Shown here piece after piece: positions 35,461-44,664 of a stretch of 64,000 nucleotides of DNA. A program made the translations under genes and the position numbers. Positions within the stretch are counted from its first letter, which is position 1, and every line of letters starts with the position of its first letter. The notes beneath the pieces are model-generated. The model was not told the origin of the DNA. It searched no databases and worked only from the letters and a program-made list of their open reading frames with translations. The stretch covers positions 206,794 through 270,793 of the forward strand of contig NZ_JABMCJ010000076.1 of assembly GCF_013359755.1 (NCBI RefSeq), in the 5' to 3' direction. This DNA comes from Tardiphaga robiniae (GTDB lineage: Bacteria > Pseudomonadota > Alphaproteobacteria > Rhizobiales > Xanthobacteraceae).

Positions 35461-36396
35461 CTATCCGATGGCACGGGCGTCGGCGGCGAGATGTTTCAGA
35501 TTGGCGTGCCAGTGCTCGGCGATATCAAGGCGCGTCGGCACCCAGACGCGCTCGAAGCTGCCGATGTAATCGAGAAACCGCATCAGCGAGGCCGCACGTC
35601 CGGGCCGCCCGACGACGCGGCAATGTAGGCCCACGGTCATCATCTTCGGCGACGTCGCGCCTTCGGCATACAGCACATCGAACGAATCCTTCAGGTAGGT
35701 GAGGAACTCGTCACCGCCACCAAAGCCCTGCGGGTTGACGAAGCGCATGTCATTGGCATCGAGCGTATAGGGAATGATGAGCTGCGGTTCGCTGGGCCCC
35801 TTGATCCAGTACGGCAGATCGTCGGCATAGGAATCGCACAGATACTTGAAGCCGCCGGCTTCCATCAGCAGGCGAATGGTGTTGATCGAACTGCGGCCGG
35901 TGTACCAGCCGGTCGGGCGCGCGCCGGTCGCCTCGGTATGCACGCGGATCGCCTCGGCGATCTCGAAGCGCTCCTCGGGCTCCGACATATCCTTGTGCTC
36001 GATCCACTTCAGACTGTGGCTGGCGATATCCCATTTCGCCTCCTGCATCGCGGCGACGATTTCGGGATTGCGTTGCAGCGCTGTCGCGACGCCGAAAACC
36101 GTTGTCGGCATATTGCGCTCGGTGAACATCCGCCACAGCCGCCAGAAGCCGGCGCGCGAGCCATATTCGAACATGGATTCGATATTGGCGTGGCGCTGGC
36201 CCGGCCAGGGCTGTGCGCCCAGCACATCCGAGAGAAACGCTTCCGAGGCGCGGTCGCCATGCAGGATGTTGTTCTCGCCGCCTTCTTCGAAATTGACGAC
36301 GAACTGTACCGCCACGCGCGCGCCATCCGGCCATTTCGGATCGGGCGGATTGCGGCCGTAGCCGCGCAGATCGCGGGGATAGTCGCTCCCGGCCAT
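35461..36396 (-). CDS. puuE: Allantoinase PuuE (polysaccharide-deacetylase fold)
   Basis: A 311-residue protein of the cofactor-independent allantoinase type, unrelated to the metal-dependent AllB. Blocks are YPRDLRGYGRNPPDPKWPDGARVAVQFVVNFEEGGE at the N-terminus, EYGSRAGFWRLWRMF, WDIASHSLKWIEH and GWYTGRSSINTIRLLMEAGGF. It hydrolyses S-allantoin to allantoate. Its start overlaps the stop of the DUF3830 gene (TGATG), so the two are translationally coupled. Confidence 0.94.
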   Translation of the reverse strand: MAGSDYPRDLRGYGRNPPDPKWPDGARVAVQFVVNFEEGGENNILHGDRASEAFLSDVLGAQPWPGQRHANIESMFEYGSRAGFWRLWRMFTERNMPTTVFGVATALQRNPEIVAAMQEAKWDIASHSLKWIEHKDMSEPEERFEIAEAIRVHTEATGARPTGWYTGRSSINTIRLLMEAGGFKYLCDSYADDLPYWIKGPSEPQLIIPYTLDANDMRFVNPQGFGGGDEFLTYLKDSFDVLYAEGATSPKMMTVGLHCRVVGRPGRAASLMRFLDYIGSFERVWVPTRLDIAEHWHANLKHLAADARAIG

Positions 36397-36809
36397 CAGA
36401 CCATCTCGAAACGGACGGGTTGCGCACCCTTCCAGAGCACGGTCTTGCCCATCTCTTTCAGATTTTCGAGGTTCGAGGTCAGCGTAATGAAATGGTTGCC
36501 GGCGAGCTGGCCCATCTTGCTGGCGAAATGCACGCCGCTATAGGCCAGCAGGATCTCGGTCTCGCTGATGCCGCCCGGATACAGGATGATGTGGCCCGGC
36601 GCCGGAAAGCTGGTGTGGTTTTCATAGGGCACGCCGAAATCGAGATCGCCAAGCGGCATCCAGACGCCCTCGCCGCTCCAGCGCACATGGATCGCCTGGC
36701 TGACAAACGGCATCGCCTTCTTGAAGGCGGCGACGGTCTTGGGGGCGTCCTTCTCCTCGAATTTCGCGTCGAAGGTGAAGTCGCCGACATGGACTTTGAG
36801 CTGGCTCAT
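36396..36809 (-). CDS. DUF3830 family protein, coupled to allantoinase
   Basis: A 137-residue protein starting MSQLKVHVGDFTFDAKFEEKDAPKTV. The frame is open for about 57 more codons upstream, but those run into dispersed repeat DNA and look unnatural, so ATG at 36809 is chosen. The fold of this family resembles the cyclophilin-like/YlqY group by my recollection; no catalytic residue can be named. Blocks are IHVRWSGEGVWMPLGDLDFG and FPAPGHIILYPGGISETEILLAYSG. Stop and next start share TGATG. Its constant company with puuE and uraDH here points to ureide metabolism, but the function is unknown. Confidence 0.82.
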   Translation of the reverse strand: MSQLKVHVGDFTFDAKFEEKDAPKTVAAFKKAMPFVSQAIHVRWSGEGVWMPLGDLDFGVPYENHTSFPAPGHIILYPGGISETEILLAYSGVHFASKMGQLAGNHFITLTSNLENLKEMGKTVLWKGAQPVRFEMV

Positions 36810-36924
36810 CCGTGGAATCTCGTAATTGGAGTGACTGACAGTGATCCATCCAGATTGCAGCAGAGGGCGAAAGAAGCAAGCCGCAGTTTTCGGCGGCGTT
36901 GCCTGTAGACTGCGTTCCCTCTCC

Positions 36925-37112
36925 AACACTGTCATTCCGGGGCCTCCTTGCTCGTCATTCCGGGGCGCACGAAGCGGCACAGCCGCGTAGTGCGAACCCG
37001 GAATCTTGAGGTGTTTTGCTGAACATGCTGGGATTCCGGGGTCGCGTCCGGCTTACGCCGGCCACGCCCTCAGGCAAACCAATTGGTTTGCCGGGGAATA
37101 ACGAGTGTGGGG
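36925..37112. repeat. Dispersed intergenic repeat (CATTCCGGGG family)
   Basis: Contains two close copies of GTCATTCCGGGG, then GAACCCGGAATCT and GGGATTCCGGGG, and a small palindrome CAAACCAATTGGTTTG. Such segments occur in many intergenic regions of Bradyrhizobium relatives. It lies just upstream of the DUF3830-puuE-uraDH operon and may contain or displace its promoter. Confidence 0.65.
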
Positions 37113-37472
37113 GCAGGAAGACGTCAAACATATTTTCCTATCTTCCATTGACAACATCCCTTCTTGGATTATATTCCTTCGCGTCCGGCCCCGATGAGAG
37201 GGGCGAGCGCGATCGTCACGTTCGCGGGGCTGGATGCGGTGGACGCCGGAGATGCGGCGTTACGCGGTTTGGGGGTGACGTCTGTCTTCGGGCAGGACGG
37301 ATCTGCGCCAGCACTGCCACCGGCATGGAGACGGCCGGGTTTGAGATGGAAAGACTCCCTGGACAGTGTAATGGACGACCAAATCGAAACGCGTCCGGCC
37401 AACTGTCTGAGGCCCCCTGTCCCTTCGTGGACACTAATAGTGGCAACGGATCGATCGCCACGGCGAAGCGCA
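37113..37472. other. Non-coding or decayed stretch linked to dispersed repeat DNA
   Basis: Overlapping frames exist on both strands (for example 37164-37715 plus and 37169-37477 minus), but none has recognisable content and several run straight into the dispersed repeat at 37473. I consider none of them a real gene. Confidence 0.5.
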
Positions 37473-37642
37473 GACAAGCCGAAAAAACACCGTATGCGGA
37501 ACGCCGGGCACTATCTTTGCCCCGCGCCTTCCGAAAGTCCTGATGCACTAACTTGCGGAAGACCGCATTCGCATCAGGCCCAAGGGTGCAACGGGCACCC
37601 GGCGTTCCGCACGCCCTCTCATAGGGGGCGAGGTGGGAATGC
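37473..37642 (+). repeat. Dispersed ~170-bp repeat, copy A
   Basis: Begins near CCGAAAAAACACCG, passes through GGAACGCCGGGCAC, CCGAAAGTCCTGATGCAC, TTGCGGAAGACCGCAT, CGCATCAGGCCCAAGGGTGC and AACGGGCACC, and ends GTTCCGCACGCCCTCTC...GTGGGAATGC. The same series appears inverted at 63770-63932. It contains internal inverted repeats. Confidence 0.88.
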
Positions 37643-37737
37643 TCATAGCTCGGACGCGCAAGCGCCGCGAGAATGCGAACGCATGTTTTCAGGACAGTGG
37701 CTGTTTGAAATTTGAATCCTGCAATGATGCGCTGCCG

Positions 37738-38007
37738 CTATCGTTCATCACTCAGCGGTGGCTTGAACGTCAGCGGTGATTCCATCGCACGCTGCCTGGC
37801 GCGCTCGACGGCCTGTGCAAAATCCTGCGCATCGAACCACGGCTCATCGCGCATCAACGCATCCAGATCCTCGTTCCAGATCTGCGACACCTCGATATCG
37901 AACTTCATATTGTGCTTCTGGCTGACAGCCTGAATTCCATAGCCGGTAACGGCCCATTGTTTGCCGAGCCAAAACACATCCCGATGCAGCACCACGTCTA
38001 CGCCCAA
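37738..38007 (-). CDS. Small conserved-looking hypothetical protein
   Basis: An 89-residue frame beginning at a TTG; GTG codons four and five codons later are alternatives. The text LHRDVFWLGKQWAVTGYGIQAVSQKHNMKFDIEVSQIW has a natural composition with aromatic and charged residues in balance, unlike neighbouring spurious frames. I recall similar small proteins in bradyrhizobia but cannot name a function. No signal or membrane segment. The start may be truncated or shifted by adjacent repeat DNA. Confidence 0.6.
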   Translation of the reverse strand: MGVDVVLHRDVFWLGKQWAVTGYGIQAVSQKHNMKFDIEVSQIWNEDLDALMRDEPWFDAQDFAQAVERARQRAMESPLTFKPPLSDER

Positions 38008-38127
38008 TCTCGTCCGGTATCGTACAGAGACGAAAAGAACCCCAACCTGATGAGGGTGAGGCTCTACTGAACCGGTCTAGTCCATCAAATTTTAGCAACA
38101 TCGTCCAGCGTTGAGACCAACGCCGAT

Positions 38128-38370
38128 CTAGATGCGACCATTCTCGTTCGGTGGCTGTGGATGCTGCGCCTTCTGCGCCCGTTCCGCATCGGCCTTGTTG
38201 GCCTCGTGGCGTCCGATCACGCACCCCGCAACGACGCCGACCTTGCCATGTCCTGCATAGTGGCCGGCGATTCCGCCAATGATCGCGCCCTTGATACAGC
38301 CTTTCGCCTCGGCCGCAACCGATGAAAACGCGAGACCCGCAACCGCAGTGCAAAGCAGCAATTTCTTCAT
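38128..38370 (-). CDS. Small exported glycine-zipper-like protein
   Basis: An 80-residue protein with a signal peptide (MKKLLLCTAVAGLAFSSVAAEA) and a mature part containing CIKGAIIGGIAGHYAGHGKVGVVAGCVIGRHEAN. Repeated small residues at GxxxG spacing suggest a glycine-zipper membrane-associating segment, and two cysteines may pair. The polar tail is rich in Lys, Gln, Pro. GGGAGAG precedes the ATG at 38370; a longer upstream frame lacks support. Function unknown; envelope-associated. Confidence 0.75.
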   Translation of the reverse strand: MKKLLLCTAVAGLAFSSVAAEAKGCIKGAIIGGIAGHYAGHGKVGVVAGCVIGRHEANKADAERAQKAQHPQPPNENGRI

Positions 38371-38507
38371 GATAACTCTCCCGCGTGATCGACCTCCTAT
38401 AAGTCGCCGCTCCGCATTTCGTTCCATCAGTTGAAATATCGCCGACTCACACTCGCATCCGATTCGTGCCATAGATGTCGCAAATTGCGTCCAGGGATAA
38501 AACGACC

Positions 38508-39803
38508 ATGCCAGCACCCAAACCGCCTGCTTTCGAAACGCTGAGTCTGCATGCCGGCCAGCATCCGGACGCAATCACCGGCGCGCGCGCCGTGCCGATC
38601 TACCAGACCACGTCCTACGTGTTTCAGGATTCGGATCACGCCGCTGCGCTGTTCAATCTCGAACGTGCCGGCCACATCTATACGCGCATTTCAAATCCGA
38701 CGACGGCGGTGCTGGAAGAGCGACTCGCCGCACTTGAGAACGGCGTCGGCGCGGTGTGCACCGCATCGGGCATGGCAGCGCTGCATCTGGCCATCGCCAC
38801 ACTGCTCAATGCCGGCGATCACATCGTGGCGTCGTCCTCCCTCTATGGCGGCACCATCAACTTGCTGGCCCACACGCTGCCGCGCTTCGGCATCACCACG
38901 AGTTTCGTCAAGCCGCGCGATCTCGACGCCTTCAAGGCGGCGATCAAGCCGAACACCAGACTGATCATCGGCGAAACCATCGGCAATCCCGGCCTCGAAG
39001 TGCTCGACATTCCCGCCGTTGCCGACATTGCCCATGCCGCGAAGATCCCGCTGCTGATCGACAACACCTTCGCGACGCCGTTCCTGTCGCGGCCGATCGA
39101 GCTCGGCGCGGACATCGTGATGAACTCGGCCACCAAATGGATCGGCGGCCACGGCATCGCTATCGGCGGCGTCATCGTCGACGGCGGCCGTTTCGACTGG
39201 CACGCCTCCGGCAAGTTCCCGCAACTGACCGAACCCTATGCCGGCTATCACGGCATTGTCTTCGACGAGCAATTCGGCACTGCCGCCTTCATCATGCGTG
39301 CCCGCACGGAAGGATTGCGTGATTTCGGCGCGTGTCTCTCGCCGACCAATGCCTTCCAGCTGCTGCAAGGCGTCGAGACGCTGGGCATTCGCATGGAGCG
39401 CCATATGGCCAATACCCATGCGGTGCTGGCGGCGCTCACGGCAAACAAGGCGGTCGATTGGGTGCTGCATCCGTCGCTGGAGAATCATCCGGACTATGCG
39501 CTGGCAAAACGCCTGCTGCCGCGCGGCGCCGGCTCCATCGTCTCCTTCGGCATCAAGGGCGGCCGCAATGCCGGGCGCAAATTCATCGAGGCGCTCAAGC
39601 TGACTAGTCACCTCGCCAATGTCGGCGACGCCAAGACGCTGGTCATTCATCCCGGAAGCACCACGCATCAGCAGATGGACGCCGAGCAGCTCAAGGCCGC
39701 CGGCATCGGCGAGGAGCTGATCCGGCTGTCGGTCGGCATCGAAGCCGCCGATGACATCATCGATGACCTCGCGCAGGCGCTGCGCATCTCGCAGAAGGGC
39801 TGA
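38508..39803 (+). CDS. metY: O-acetylhomoserine sulfhydrylase / Cys-Met metabolism PLP enzyme
   Basis: A 431-residue PLP-dependent enzyme. Blocks are FETLSLHAGQHPDAITGARA, PIYQTTSYVFQD, the PLP-lysine region MNSATKWIGGHGIAIGGVIVDGG and KTLVIHPGSTTHQQMDAEQL. Length and the PIYQTTSYVF block fit O-acetylhomoserine aminocarboxypropyltransferase, which makes homocysteine from O-acetylhomoserine and sulfide. ATG at 38508 is preferred to one 33 bp upstream because AGGGA precedes it. The next gene starts 3 bp later. No SAM riboswitch was recognised upstream. Confidence 0.92.
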   Translation: MPAPKPPAFETLSLHAGQHPDAITGARAVPIYQTTSYVFQDSDHAAALFNLERAGHIYTRISNPTTAVLEERLAALENGVGAVCTASGMAALHLAIATLLNAGDHIVASSSLYGGTINLLAHTLPRFGITTSFVKPRDLDAFKAAIKPNTRLIIGETIGNPGLEVLDIPAVADIAHAAKIPLLIDNTFATPFLSRPIELGADIVMNSATKWIGGHGIAIGGVIVDGGRFDWHASGKFPQLTEPYAGYHGIVFDEQFGTAAFIMRARTEGLRDFGACLSPTNAFQLLQGVETLGIRMERHMANTHAVLAALTANKAVDWVLHPSLENHPDYALAKRLLPRGAGSIVSFGIKGGRNAGRKFIEALKLTSHLANVGDAKTLVIHPGSTTHQQMDAEQLKAAGIGEELIRLSVGIEAADDIIDDLAQALRISQKG

Positions 39804-39806
39804 GCG

Positions 39807-40595
39807 ATGCAACTCACCGTCAACGGTCACGAGACCTATATCGCGAATGGCGGCCGCGCATTCGATCCTTCCCTGCCCGTGGTCGTGATGATCCACGGCG
39901 CCGGCTTCGATCACTCGACATGGGCGCTGCATACGCGCTGGTTTGCGCATCATGGCTTCGCCGTACTAGCGCCGGATCTGCCCGGCCATGGTCGCTCACA
40001 AGGTGAAGCGCTCACGACCATCGCCGATCTCGCAGACTGGACCGCAGCATTGATCGAGGCAGCGGGCACAAAGACTGCGCGGCTGATCGGCCATTCCATG
40101 GGCTCGCTGATTGCGCTGGAGACCGCAGCGCGGCATCCCCGTAAAGTCACGCGCCTCGACCTGATGGGCACGGCAGGGACGATGACCGTCGGCCCGGATC
40201 TGTTGAAGGATGCCGAAGCCAATCAGCACTCCGCCATCGACATGGTGTCAATCTGGGGGCTCGGCTTTCGCGCCGAACTCGGCGGCAGTCTCGCGCCGGG
40301 GTTGTGGATGCATAGCGGCGCGCAGCGCGTGCTGGAAGCCACGAAGCCGGGCGTGCTGTTCGCCGATCTCAACGCCTGCAATACATACCAGAATGCGCTG
40401 ACTGCTGCGGCCCAGCTCGAAATCCCGGTCACGCTCATCCTCGGCGAACGGGACATGATGACTCCCGCCAAGGCCGGCAAGATCCTGGCCGCCGCATTGA
40501 AAAACGCCCGCACGGTGATTCTGCCCGGCACTGGCCACATGATGATGGTCGAACGTCCCGACGACGTGCTCGCCGCGCTACAGCACGAGCAATAG
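39807..40595 (+). CDS. Alpha/beta-fold hydrolase
   Basis: A 262-residue hydrolase. The oxyanion region is MIHGAGFDHSTW, the nucleophile elbow is IGHSMGSLIALE, and the catalytic histidine lies in LPGTGHMMMVERP; the acid is probably Asp in LGERDMMTPA. It starts 3 bp after metY, so the two are co-transcribed. Its substrate is unknown; homologous pairs of an acyl-homoserine enzyme and a hydrolase suggest a role in ester turnover, but that is speculation. Confidence 0.87.
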   Translation: MQLTVNGHETYIANGGRAFDPSLPVVVMIHGAGFDHSTWALHTRWFAHHGFAVLAPDLPGHGRSQGEALTTIADLADWTAALIEAAGTKTARLIGHSMGSLIALETAARHPRKVTRLDLMGTAGTMTVGPDLLKDAEANQHSAIDMVSIWGLGFRAELGGSLAPGLWMHSGAQRVLEATKPGVLFADLNACNTYQNALTAAAQLEIPVTLILGERDMMTPAKAGKILAAALKNARTVILPGTGHMMMVERPDDVLAALQHEQ

Positions 40596-40654
40596 AGTCT
40601 AGAAGTCTTCGATGACTGTTGCACCGCGCGGCGCGCTGTGCTTCCTGTCTGTCG

Positions 40655-40836
40655 TTATCGGTGCCTCCGCGAGGAGGTGAAACGGGAATGCGGTGCGGGG
40701 AAATATCCCCTATGCCGCGGCTGCCCCCGCAACTGTAAGCGGCCATTCCGGGTCCACAAAGCCACTGAATTTGCATCGCAGATTCGGGAAGGCGGACCGG
40801 GAGACCACCGCGAGCCAGGAGACCGGCCGGTAACGA
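40655..40836 (+). ncRNA. Cobalamin (AdoCbl) riboswitch controlling btuB-btuC-btuD
   Basis: The conserved elements appear in order: GGTGCC with a hairpin, a GGGAA segment, the core GGCTGCCCCCGCAACTGTAAGCGG (about 40719-40742), GCCACTG, GGGAAGG, and the B12 box GAGCCAGGAGACCGGCCGG (40812-40830). It ends about 40 bp before the btuB ATG. Binding of adenosylcobalamin normally hides the ribosome site and lowers expression of the uptake genes. Confidence 0.95.
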
Positions 40837-40877
40837 GTTTCACACTCGTTCGACGGTGGGTCGACGGAAGGGGTTAT

Positions 40878-42854
40878 ATGACTATCCGGAATTTGGCCGC
40901 AGGCACTGCGGCCGTTGTTGTTCTGTCCTGCTCTCATAGTGCTGCGCATGCGCAGTCCAGTGCCGAGCAGCTCTCCGAAATCGTGGTGACGGCGGACAGA
41001 GCACCCGAACAGCTCAATCGCACTGGCAGTTCGATTAGCGTGGTGTCGGGCGAGACCATTGCGACCAGCAATCCCGGCTCGCTGGTCGATGCGCTGCGCA
41101 CTGTGCCAGGTCTCGACATCAGTGAAAACGGCGGCCCTGGCGGCACCGCGAATGTGCGCTTGCGCGGCGGCAACACCGGCCAGACGCTGGTGATGATCGA
41201 CGGCATCCGCGTCAACGATCCCACCGCCGCATCGGGCGACTTCGAATTCGCCATGTTCACGCCTTCGGCGATGGAGCGCATCGAAGTCCTGAAGGGCCCG
41301 CAGAGCGCGCTCTATGGCTCAGACGCCATGGGCGGCGTGATCAATATCATTACCAAGAAGGGCTCGGGCCCTGCGCAAGTTAACGTGCGCACCGAAGCCG
41401 GCAGCTATGGCACTGTCATGACGCAGGGATCGCTGACCGGCACCAACGGTCCGTGGTCCTACGCTTTCACAGGTGGCGGTCAGCATTCGAACGGTTTCTC
41501 GCGTTACGGTTATCGTATCCCTGCCCTCGAAGCACGTTTTCCGAATCTCGAAAACGACAGCTTCGATCGCGTCGGCGGCTCGGCGCGCATCGGCTACGAT
41601 GCAGGCGAAGGCATCCGGCTGGAATCCGGCATTGTTCATTCGTTCACGCGCGCAGCCTACGATGCGGCCAGCGGTACATATCCAGATACAGGATCGTCCA
41701 CTGACCGCCTGCTGCAAACCGTCTACGGCCGCGTTGGGATCGACTCGTTCGGTGGGGTGTTGACGCACAACATAACTGTCTCGAATACCCATACCGAGCG
41801 CTCGTTCAACGAACTCAGCTATCCACTCAGTATGCGGCCGCCGCCGGGCGCGACCGCGAGGATCTTGGATTACTGGGGCAACAGTCTCGGCGCAGAATAC
41901 CAAGCGACGCTGAAACTTGGCGCTTTCGGCTCGCTGATCTACGGTGCCAAGACCCAGAGCGAAACGGCACAGACTTTCACCACGGGCATCCTTCCGACAC
42001 CGACTGCAATGACCTCCACATTGGCGAAACGGCAGGACACAAATTCGGTGTTCGCGTTGTGGTCAGTCCCGATAGGAGAGCGGCTTAACATCACCCTCGG
42101 CGGCCGTGTAGATGACGTCGTCGATGTCGCTCGCTTCGAGACGTGGCGCGCGACTGCCGCCTATAACATCACGGAGACCGGGACCAAATTTCACGCCAGC
42201 GCCGGAACAGGCGCCAAGGCACCAACGCTGTTCCAGCTCTATTCACAGGCCAACGGCACCCCGTCGCTTTCCCCCGAAACGAACTTTGGCTACGATGCTG
42301 GTATCGATCAGAGCCTGTTCAACGGTCGCGTGGTAGTATCGGTCACAGGCTTCGCAACCGACTACAGCAATCTGATCAACTTTGTATCGTTTACACCTAG
42401 TGCATGCGCCGCTGACCAGAAGACGGGTTGCTATAACAACGTCGCACGCGCCGAAACCAGCGGTCTCGAAGTTGGCGCCAATGTGGACGTAATTCCCGGC
42501 CTGATGAAGTTCAACGCGGCCTACACCTATCTGCACGCGCAAGATCTCGGCAATGATACAGTGCTGGCACGTCGTCCCAAGAACTTCGCCCGCTTCGCGC
42601 TCACCATCACGCCCACCGACAAGTGGATGATCGAGCCGCGCGTTACGACCGTGTCGAAGCGCTTCAGCAGTGCCAATCAGGTCGGTCAGGTGGATGCCTA
42701 TACCCGCATCGATCTCTATACCGAGTACAAGATCGATGCGAACTGGAAGGTCTTCGCCCGCGGCGAGAACATCCTGAATGAGCATTATCAGGAAGTGCTG
42801 AACTTCGGCACCACGGGACCTGCGGCTTACGCAGGCTTCAACGCCACATGGTGA
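40878..42854 (+). CDS. btuB: TonB-dependent outer-membrane cobalamin receptor
   Basis: A 658-residue receptor. Signal peptide MTIRNLAAGTAAVVVLSCSHSAAHA is followed by the TonB box EIVVTADR. The plug domain shows VSGETIATSNPGSLVDALRTVPG, RLRGGNTGQTLVMIDGIRVNDP and EVLKGPQSALYGSDAMGGVINIITKKG. The barrel ends in AYAGFNATW with the terminal aromatic residue. The frame is open back to 40638 through the riboswitch, so ATG at 40878 is chosen for the signal peptide it gives. The gene overlaps btuC by 7 bp. Confidence 0.95.
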   Translation: MTIRNLAAGTAAVVVLSCSHSAAHAQSSAEQLSEIVVTADRAPEQLNRTGSSISVVSGETIATSNPGSLVDALRTVPGLDISENGGPGGTANVRLRGGNTGQTLVMIDGIRVNDPTAASGDFEFAMFTPSAMERIEVLKGPQSALYGSDAMGGVINIITKKGSGPAQVNVRTEAGSYGTVMTQGSLTGTNGPWSYAFTGGGQHSNGFSRYGYRIPALEARFPNLENDSFDRVGGSARIGYDAGEGIRLESGIVHSFTRAAYDAASGTYPDTGSSTDRLLQTVYGRVGIDSFGGVLTHNITVSNTHTERSFNELSYPLSMRPPPGATARILDYWGNSLGAEYQATLKLGAFGSLIYGAKTQSETAQTFTTGILPTPTAMTSTLAKRQDTNSVFALWSVPIGERLNITLGGRVDDVVDVARFETWRATAAYNITETGTKFHASAGTGAKAPTLFQLYSQANGTPSLSPETNFGYDAGIDQSLFNGRVVVSVTGFATDYSNLINFVSFTPSACAADQKTGCYNNVARAETSGLEVGANVDVIPGLMKFNAAYTYLHAQDLGNDTVLARRPKNFARFALTITPTDKWMIEPRVTTVSKRFSSANQVGQVDAYTRIDLYTEYKIDANWKVFARGENILNEHYQEVLNFGTTGPAAYAGFNATW

Positions 42855-43873
42855 GCATAGCGCCAGCAGCACGACGCCGGACGATCGCGACAATCGCGCT
42901 CGTCGGTCTCGTCACGCTGCTGGCACTCGGCTCGCTCGGCACGGGACCTGTCAAACTCTCGCCGCTGACGGTGCTCGATGCATTGTTCAGCGGCAGCAGC
43001 GATGTGCATCAGATCATCGTGCGTGAAATCCGCCTGCCGCGCGCGATTCTCGCACTTGCCATCGGCGCGATCCTCGGCCTATCCGGTGCCGCGCTGCAGG
43101 GCTTGCTGCGCAATCCCCTCGCCTCGCCGTCGCTGTTCGGCGCGCCACAATCGGCGGCCTTCGGCGCGGTGCTGATGATTTCGCTCGGCTGGGCCGATGT
43201 TCGCTCATGGGCGCTGCCTGTTGCCGGCATCACGATGGCGTTCCTGTCGGTCTTCGTGCTGCTCGGCATCGCCGGTCGCAATGCGGGTCTGCTGTTGCTG
43301 ATCCTCGCCGGTCTCGCGATCTCCAGCCTTGCCGGTGCCGCAACGGCGCTGGTGATGAACCTGTCGCCCAATCCCTTTGCCGCACTTGAGATCGCGTTCT
43401 GGCTGCTCGGCTCGCTGGAAGACCGCAGCTTCCGTCACGTCACGCTGGCGCTGCCGTTCATTGTCGCCGGCGCGATCATTTTGATGAGTCAGCGCTCGGC
43501 CTTTCGTGCATTGAGCCTTGGCGAAGAGACCGCACAGAGCCTCGGTGTCCATGTGAGCCGCCTGCGCCTGCTGGTGATTCTTGGCGTCGCGCTCGGCGTT
43601 GGCGGCGCTGTCGCTGTCACCGGCACGATCGGCTTCATCGGCCTTATCGCGCCGCATCTGATGCGCCCGATCATCGGCCATGATCCCGCGCGCCTGCTGA
43701 TCCCGAGCGCACTGACCGGCTCGGCGCTGTTGCTGGCCGCGGATATCGCCGTGCGCCTGATCCCATCGACCACCGATATCAAGGTCGGCGTCCTGACCTC
43801 GATCATCGGCGTGCCGTTCTTCCTCTATCTCATCATGCGCGAGCGTCGCGCCCTGGGTGGAGGCGTCGCATGA
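42848..43873 (+). CDS. btuC: Cobalamin ABC transporter permease (FecCD family)
   Basis: A 341-residue permease with about ten helices. Family blocks are VREIRLPRAILALAIGAILGLSGAALQGLLRNPLASPSLFG, SLGEETAQSLGVHVSRLRLL, GTIGFIGLIAPHLMRPIIGHDPARLLIPSALTGS and IGVPFFLYLIMRERR. Its start lies in the last codons of btuB and its stop overlaps btuD (ATGA). It carries B12 or cobinamide across the inner membrane. Confidence 0.93.
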   Translation: MVSIAPAARRRTIATIALVGLVTLLALGSLGTGPVKLSPLTVLDALFSGSSDVHQIIVREIRLPRAILALAIGAILGLSGAALQGLLRNPLASPSLFGAPQSAAFGAVLMISLGWADVRSWALPVAGITMAFLSVFVLLGIAGRNAGLLLLILAGLAISSLAGAATALVMNLSPNPFAALEIAFWLLGSLEDRSFRHVTLALPFIVAGAIILMSQRSAFRALSLGEETAQSLGVHVSRLRLLVILGVALGVGGAVAVTGTIGFIGLIAPHLMRPIIGHDPARLLIPSALTGSALLLAADIAVRLIPSTTDIKVGVLTSIIGVPFFLYLIMRERRALGGGVA

Positions 43874-44652
43874 GCGATCAGGCGCTGCTGACCGCGAGCC
43901 ATCTGAGCGTCACGCTCTCCGGGCGCGAGGTGCTGCACGATGTCTCGCTCTCGCTACACCGACGGCATCTCGTCGCTCTGGTCGGTCCGAACGGCGCCGG
44001 CAAGACGACGCTGCTGCGCGCATTGGCAGGATTGCAATCATCCACCGGCGCGATCCATGTCGCAGGCCATACACTGGCGTCCTTGTCGCTCCGCGAGCGC
44101 GCAAAGCGCTTCGGCTATCTGCCGCAAGGCCATGTCGTACACTGGCCCCTCGACGTGAAGGACGTCGTCGCCCTCGGCCGCTATCCGCATGGCGCGACCG
44201 ATCCAGCGCGGCTGACATCATCGGACAAGGCTGCGGTCGAGCGCGCAATGCTGGCAACGGACGTCGTCGCCTTTGCCGATCGCCGCGTGACTGAGCTTTC
44301 GGGTGGCGAGCGCAGCCGCGTCGCATTGGCCCGCGTTCTCGCCGTCGAGGCACCGATCGTGCTGGCCGATGAGCCGACCGCGTCGCTCGATCCACGCTAC
44401 CAGATCGACGTCATGAAGAATTTGCGCGATGTCGCTGACAGCGGCGTGCTGGTGATCGTGGTGACGCACGATCTCGGCCTCGCGGCACGTTTCGCCGATA
44501 CGGTGCTGGTGATGTCCGACGGACGCCTCGCAGCCCAAGGCGCACCGCAGCAAGCGCTATCTGACGACATCGTCGCCGATGTCTTTCGTATCAGCACCTA
44601 TCGCGCCGAACACCGGAACGAAACGATTATCCTGCCCTGGGCGGGAGTCTGA
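43870..44652 (+). CDS. btuD: Cobalamin ABC transporter ATP-binding protein
   Basis: A 260-residue ABC ATPase of the FecE/BtuD class. Walker A GPNGAGKTT, signature LSGGERSRVALARVLAVEAPIVLADEPT with Walker B, and switch VVVTHDLGLAARFAD. It is coupled to btuC by a 4-bp overlap. The btuF gene follows only after cobC on the opposite strand. Confidence 0.93.
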   Translation: MSDQALLTASHLSVTLSGREVLHDVSLSLHRRHLVALVGPNGAGKTTLLRALAGLQSSTGAIHVAGHTLASLSLRERAKRFGYLPQGHVVHWPLDVKDVVALGRYPHGATDPARLTSSDKAAVERAMLATDVVAFADRRVTELSGGERSRVALARVLAVEAPIVLADEPTASLDPRYQIDVMKNLRDVADSGVLVIVVTHDLGLAARFADTVLVMSDGRLAAQGAPQQALSDDIVADVFRISTYRAEHRNETIILPWAGV

Positions 44653-44664
44653 GCGATGTGGCGG

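Noticed and set aside
37164..37715. Overlapping 102-183 codon frames on both strands
   Set aside because: They lie in and next to a dispersed repeat, overlap each other in several frames, and have no recognisable content or ribosome site.
38371..38507. Possible SAM-II type riboswitch before metY
   Set aside because: The expected conserved core and pseudoknot strings are not visible.
40638..40877. N-terminal extension of btuB
   Set aside because: The in-frame extension runs through the cobalamin riboswitch core and B12 box, and would place the signal peptide internally.
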